Origin: Pseudomonadaceae bacterium
GTDB taxonomy: Bacteria; Pseudomonadota; Gammaproteobacteria; Pseudomonadales; Pseudomonadaceae
Assembly (NCBI GenBank): GCA_900766265.1
Contig: CAAFUS010000018.1
Coordinates: forward strand, 248,001-312,000
Direction: 5' to 3'
DNA length: 64,000 bases
In this document: positions 61,604 through 64,000 of the stretch, piece after piece
Numbering within the stretch: the first letter of the stretch is position 1
Layout of the letters: every line of letters starts with the position of its first letter
Made by a program: the position numbers and the translations under genes
The notes under the pieces: generated by a model
What the model was told of the DNA's origin: nothing
The model's input: only the letters and a program-made list of their open reading frames with translations
The model's database searches: none

Positions 61604-62995
61604 TCAGGGCGTGCCGCAAGCCAGCTCGCGGCGAAACCCGGAGACATCCAGACGCCGACCCTGCTGAACCGAACCGATCAGCTGAGGGTCGCGCACCGCG
61701 TGGCGCAACAGGGCGTCGCGGATCTGCGCCGCGCTGGCACAAGGGTTGAGCGAGGCATACAGCGCTGCCGCCCCCGCGACGTGCGGGGCCGCCATCGAGG
61801 TGCCGCTGTAGTAGGCATATCCCCCTTCGGTGGCCGTCATAGGCGCGGTGGAGATGATGTCCACGCCGGGCGCCGAGAGGTGCACGCTGGCGGCGCCGTA
61901 GTTGGAGAACTCGGCCCGGGCACCGCTCGGTCCGTGGGCCGCCACGGTGATAACGTTGGGCAGCGCGTAGCTGGCCGGATAGCTGGGGAAACGGTCGATA
62001 TCGAGGCCGTCGTTGCCGGCCGCGGCGATGAACAGGATCCCGGCATCGCCCGCGGCCCGGATGGCATCGGCCAGCGCCTGGGAATAACCGCCGCCGCCCC
62101 AGGAGTTGTTGGTCGCGACCAGGGCGATGCGCTTCTCGCGCTTGAGGGTGGTGAGGTAGTTCACCGCGGCGACGGCGCCGGCCGTGGTGCCTCCATCGGT
62201 GCCGAGAAACTTGGCGGTGATCAGCTTCGCGGTCGGGCAGACACCGGCCACCCCGATGCCATTGTTGGTGACCGCGGCGATGGTCCCGGCCACGTGGGTG
62301 CCGTGATCGTCCTGCACGCCATCAAATACCGAGGCGTCGTTGGCGTCAAAGTCCCAGCCGTGAACGTCGTCGACGAAACCGTTGCGGTCGTTGTCCTGGC
62401 CGTCGGGCCGGCTGCCTTCGCCCGGGTTGACCCAGACATTGGCGCGCAGGTCGGGGTGGTTGACCATCACGCCCTCGTCGATCACCCCGACGTGCACCTG
62501 GCTCGAGCACAGCGCCGCTGCATTCCAGGCTGCCAGCGCCCCGGAGCCGTAGGGGTGCGCAGGCGAGGTGGTCGGCCCCTGCAGCCCCCACATCCACTCC
62601 AGTCCCGGATCGTTGGGGTTGCTCCGCTGGGTGCGGTAGACCCAGTTGGGCTCGACGTATTCGACCGCCGGGTCGTTCAGGAAAGCCGCGAGGGTCGCCC
62701 TGTCGAGCCGCTTGCCGGACAGGCGTACCTTCACCAGATCGCCCCTACCGTCGCGACGCTCGCGCTTGCTCGCCAGGCGTCGCGCCGGCGAGGCGGCATG
62801 CCGGGAATAGACGGCGCCCTTGGCCTCCTCGCTGGCCTCGGCGCGGAACTGGACGAGCAGCTCGCCGGCCACGTGAGGTCGCCCCGAGCGTAACGAGCTC
62901 TCGATCGATTCAACCGAGGGGCGCGCCATCAGCTCCCCGCACCCCAATCCCAACAGACCCGCCAGGGCCATCCCCATACGCCGTTCGATCATCAT
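61604..62995 (-). CDS. Exported subtilase (S8 family serine peptidase)
   Basis: A 463-residue subtilisin-like protease with an N-terminal signal (MALAGLLGLGCGELMA; a Cys suggests a possible but weak lipobox), a pro-region (~25-115) and the catalytic domain (~165-440). The triad is complete: Asp in VGVIDEGV, His in DDHGTHVAGT, Ser in SGTSMAAPHVAG; oxyanion Asn in AAAGNDG. DEGV in place of the usual DTGV or DSGV is a mild variation. Probably secreted or periplasmic. Two adjacent ATGs (62995, 62992) could start it. Confidence 0.92.
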   Translation of the reverse strand: MMIERRMGMALAGLLGLGCGELMARPSVESIESSLRSGRPHVAGELLVQFRAEASEEAKGAVYSRHAASPARRLASKRERRDGRGDLVKVRLSGKRLDRATLAAFLNDPAVEYVEPNWVYRTQRSNPNDPGLEWMWGLQGPTTSPAHPYGSGALAAWNAAALCSSQVHVGVIDEGVMVNHPDLRANVWVNPGEGSRPDGQDNDRNGFVDDVHGWDFDANDASVFDGVQDDHGTHVAGTIAAVTNNGIGVAGVCPTAKLITAKFLGTDGGTTAGAVAAVNYLTTLKREKRIALVATNNSWGGGGYSQALADAIRAAGDAGILFIAAAGNDGLDIDRFPSYPASYALPNVITVAAHGPSGARAEFSNYGAASVHLSAPGVDIISTAPMTATEGGYAYYSGTSMAAPHVAGAAALYASLNPCASAAQIRDALLRHAVRDPQLIGSVQQGRRLDVSGFRRELACGTP

Positions 62996-63215
62996 ATCTA
63001 CCCCGGGAACAACGATTGAGGACCCGCCGCTGCGGCGGCATTTACTACAAAAGGTTTCAGGATCTTAGCGGCTCCGGTCACCGACACCCGAGCGCACCGA
63101 CGAAAGGCGAAGCCCCCGGACGGGCAGGCCTACGGAACTCCCCCACCATCACCGCAGCCCAAGTGAGGCGCCGTGCTTGGAAGACGGCGCAGCACTCGAC
63201 TCAAGGGAGCGTAAC

Positions 63216-63506
63216 ATGCAGGTAGATTTCTTCGGTTGGCTAGGCCAGGCGCTGGGCACCGTAATCCGCTATATCGTCGACGGGCTCGAATGGTTCTTCG
63301 GGCTGTTCGCCGTCGCCGGACACAACTTTCTCCGTGGCCTGTCCGAGGCGCTGGGCATGGACCAGTCGGTGATCAGCCTCGGCGCGCTGGTGGTCGGCCT
63401 GTTGCTGCTGGTGGCCGCAGTTCGGGCCTTCTTCCGCCGCTCGATCGTCGGCGGCATCATCTGGCTGGTGCTGGGGCTCTGGCTGCTGAGCTGGCTCATT
63501 CACTGA
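63216..63506 (+). CDS. Small membrane protein of unknown function
   Basis: A 96-residue protein, MQVDFFGWLGQALGTVIRYIVDG, with amphipathic N-terminal half and two hydrophobic helices (about 45-65 and 72-95: SVISLGALVVGLLLLVAAV, GGIIWLVLGLWLLSWLIH). GGGAG lies 7 bases before ATG 63216. I do not recognise a named family. Followed by the MATE transporter gene after 64 bases. Confidence 0.72.
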   Translation: MQVDFFGWLGQALGTVIRYIVDGLEWFFGLFAVAGHNFLRGLSEALGMDQSVISLGALVVGLLLLVAAVRAFFRRSIVGGIIWLVLGLWLLSWLIH

Positions 63507-63570
63507 CACGGCAGACCTGTCGGCCATCGCGCCGTATCATGCCCGCCTCCCCATCACGCCAGCCTTTCCC

Positions 63571-64000
63571 ATGCCGATGACCGCCTGGCGGCACCGCCCT
63601 ACCCATCGCCGGGTTTGGGCCCTGGCCGCGCCGATGATCCTGTCCAACCTCTCGGTGCCGCTGGTGGCGCTGGTCGACACCGCGGTGATCGGGCATCTGC
63701 CCCATGCCCACCAGCTCGCGGCGGTGGCAGTGGGCGGCAGCCTGTACACCCTGCTGGTCTGGGTGCTGGGCTTCCTGCGCATGGGCACCACCGGCTTCGC
63801 CGCCCAGGCGGTCGGCCGCGGCGATGGCGGCGCACTACGTCAGGTCCTTCTGCAGGGGCTGCTGTTAGCACTCGGCTTCGCGCTGCTGCTGGGCCTTGTC
63901 GCCGTGCCGCTCAGCGGCCTGGCGCTACAGCTGATGCAGCCCTCCGCCGAACTCGACAGCCTGACCCGTGAGTATTTCCACACCCGGCTGTTCGGCCTGC
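63571..64000 (+). CDS. MATE family efflux transporter (DinF-like), 3' end missing
   Basis: The first 143 residues of a multidrug/toxin extrusion transporter. After a basic N-terminus, the helix VWALAAPMILSNLSVPLVALVDTAVIGHL and the following GSLYTLLVWVLGFLRMGTTGFAAQAVGRGD match the DinF branch of MATE proteins, which exchange Na+ or H+ for drugs. The window ends inside the gene, so the SOS-regulated DinF assignment is by sequence type only; no LexA box was seen upstream. Confidence 0.87.
   Translation, partial: MPMTAWRHRPTHRRVWALAAPMILSNLSVPLVALVDTAVIGHLPHAHQLAAVAVGGSLYTLLVWVLGFLRMGTTGFAAQAVGRGDGGALRQVLLQGLLLALGFALLLGLVAVPLSGLALQLMQPSAELDSLTREYFHTRLFGL

Overview
The window is GC-rich, densely coding chromosomal DNA from a gammaproteobacterium of the family Pseudomonadaceae. 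The Stutzerimonas (Pseudomonas stutzeri) group is the most likely source. The basis is gene order, compared from memory with P. aeruginosa PAO1: tldD-nitrilase-yhdP-rng-maf-mreDCB, gatCAB, an RlpA-like lipoprotein, roxRS, a SIMPL protein, the dpp/mdpA/psdR locus, iron genes, a Sel1 protein and speC follow roughly PA4474 to PA4519. The tandem curlin genes and the PTS-fructose/gcd block differ from that reference. No rRNA, tRNA, CRISPR array, insertion sequence, prophage or replication origin was seen.

Layout. 1-10.9 kb (minus): tldD (3' end cut by the window edge), a nitrilase-superfamily hydrolase, yhdP, rng, maf, mreD, mreC, mreB, covering envelope shape and RNA processing. 11.2-14.4 kb (plus): gatCAB amidotransferase. 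14.5-17.2 kb: an RlpA-like lipoprotein and two tandem Ca2+/cation antiporter paralogues. 17.2-20.9 kb: an AEC transporter, the RoxSR redox two-component system and a SIMPL protein. 21-31.7 kb: a dipeptide uptake locus with two full DppA-type binding proteins, a peptidase, its probable repressor PsdR, a shrunken third binding protein, a decayed porin, and dppBCDF. 31.9-38 kb: a Fur-box-preceded TonB receptor followed by PepSY, DUF2271, DUF4198 and flavoreductase genes. 38-40.5 kb: two unusually long curlin-repeat proteins. 41-45.9 kb: a small unknown, a Sel1 protein, speC and prfC. 46-50.2 kb: phoD and gcd. 50.3-57 kb: fruBKA and divergent fruR. 57-64 kb: a MazG-like enzyme, cmoM, two DUF4136 lipoproteins, a GrpB-like protein, small membrane proteins, an SdiA-regulated-type protein, a subtilase and the start of a MATE transporter.

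How parts work together. The dpp block is a peptide-scavenging module: binding proteins deliver di/tripeptides to DppBCDF, MdpA hydrolyses them, and PsdR probably represses both arms through an AT-rich palindrome found once before mdpA and twice before the second dppA. The fru block is a complete fructose phosphotransferase route with a perfect Cra/FruR palindrome between fruB and fruR; a weaker copy lies upstream of gcd and hints at joint sugar control. The iron block pairs an outer-membrane receptor with what looks like a split membrane flavoreductase. The most unusual content is the pair of curlin-like amyloid proteins, each with roughly two dozen short repeat units, each with its own related upstream region, and with no csgEFG genes nearby.
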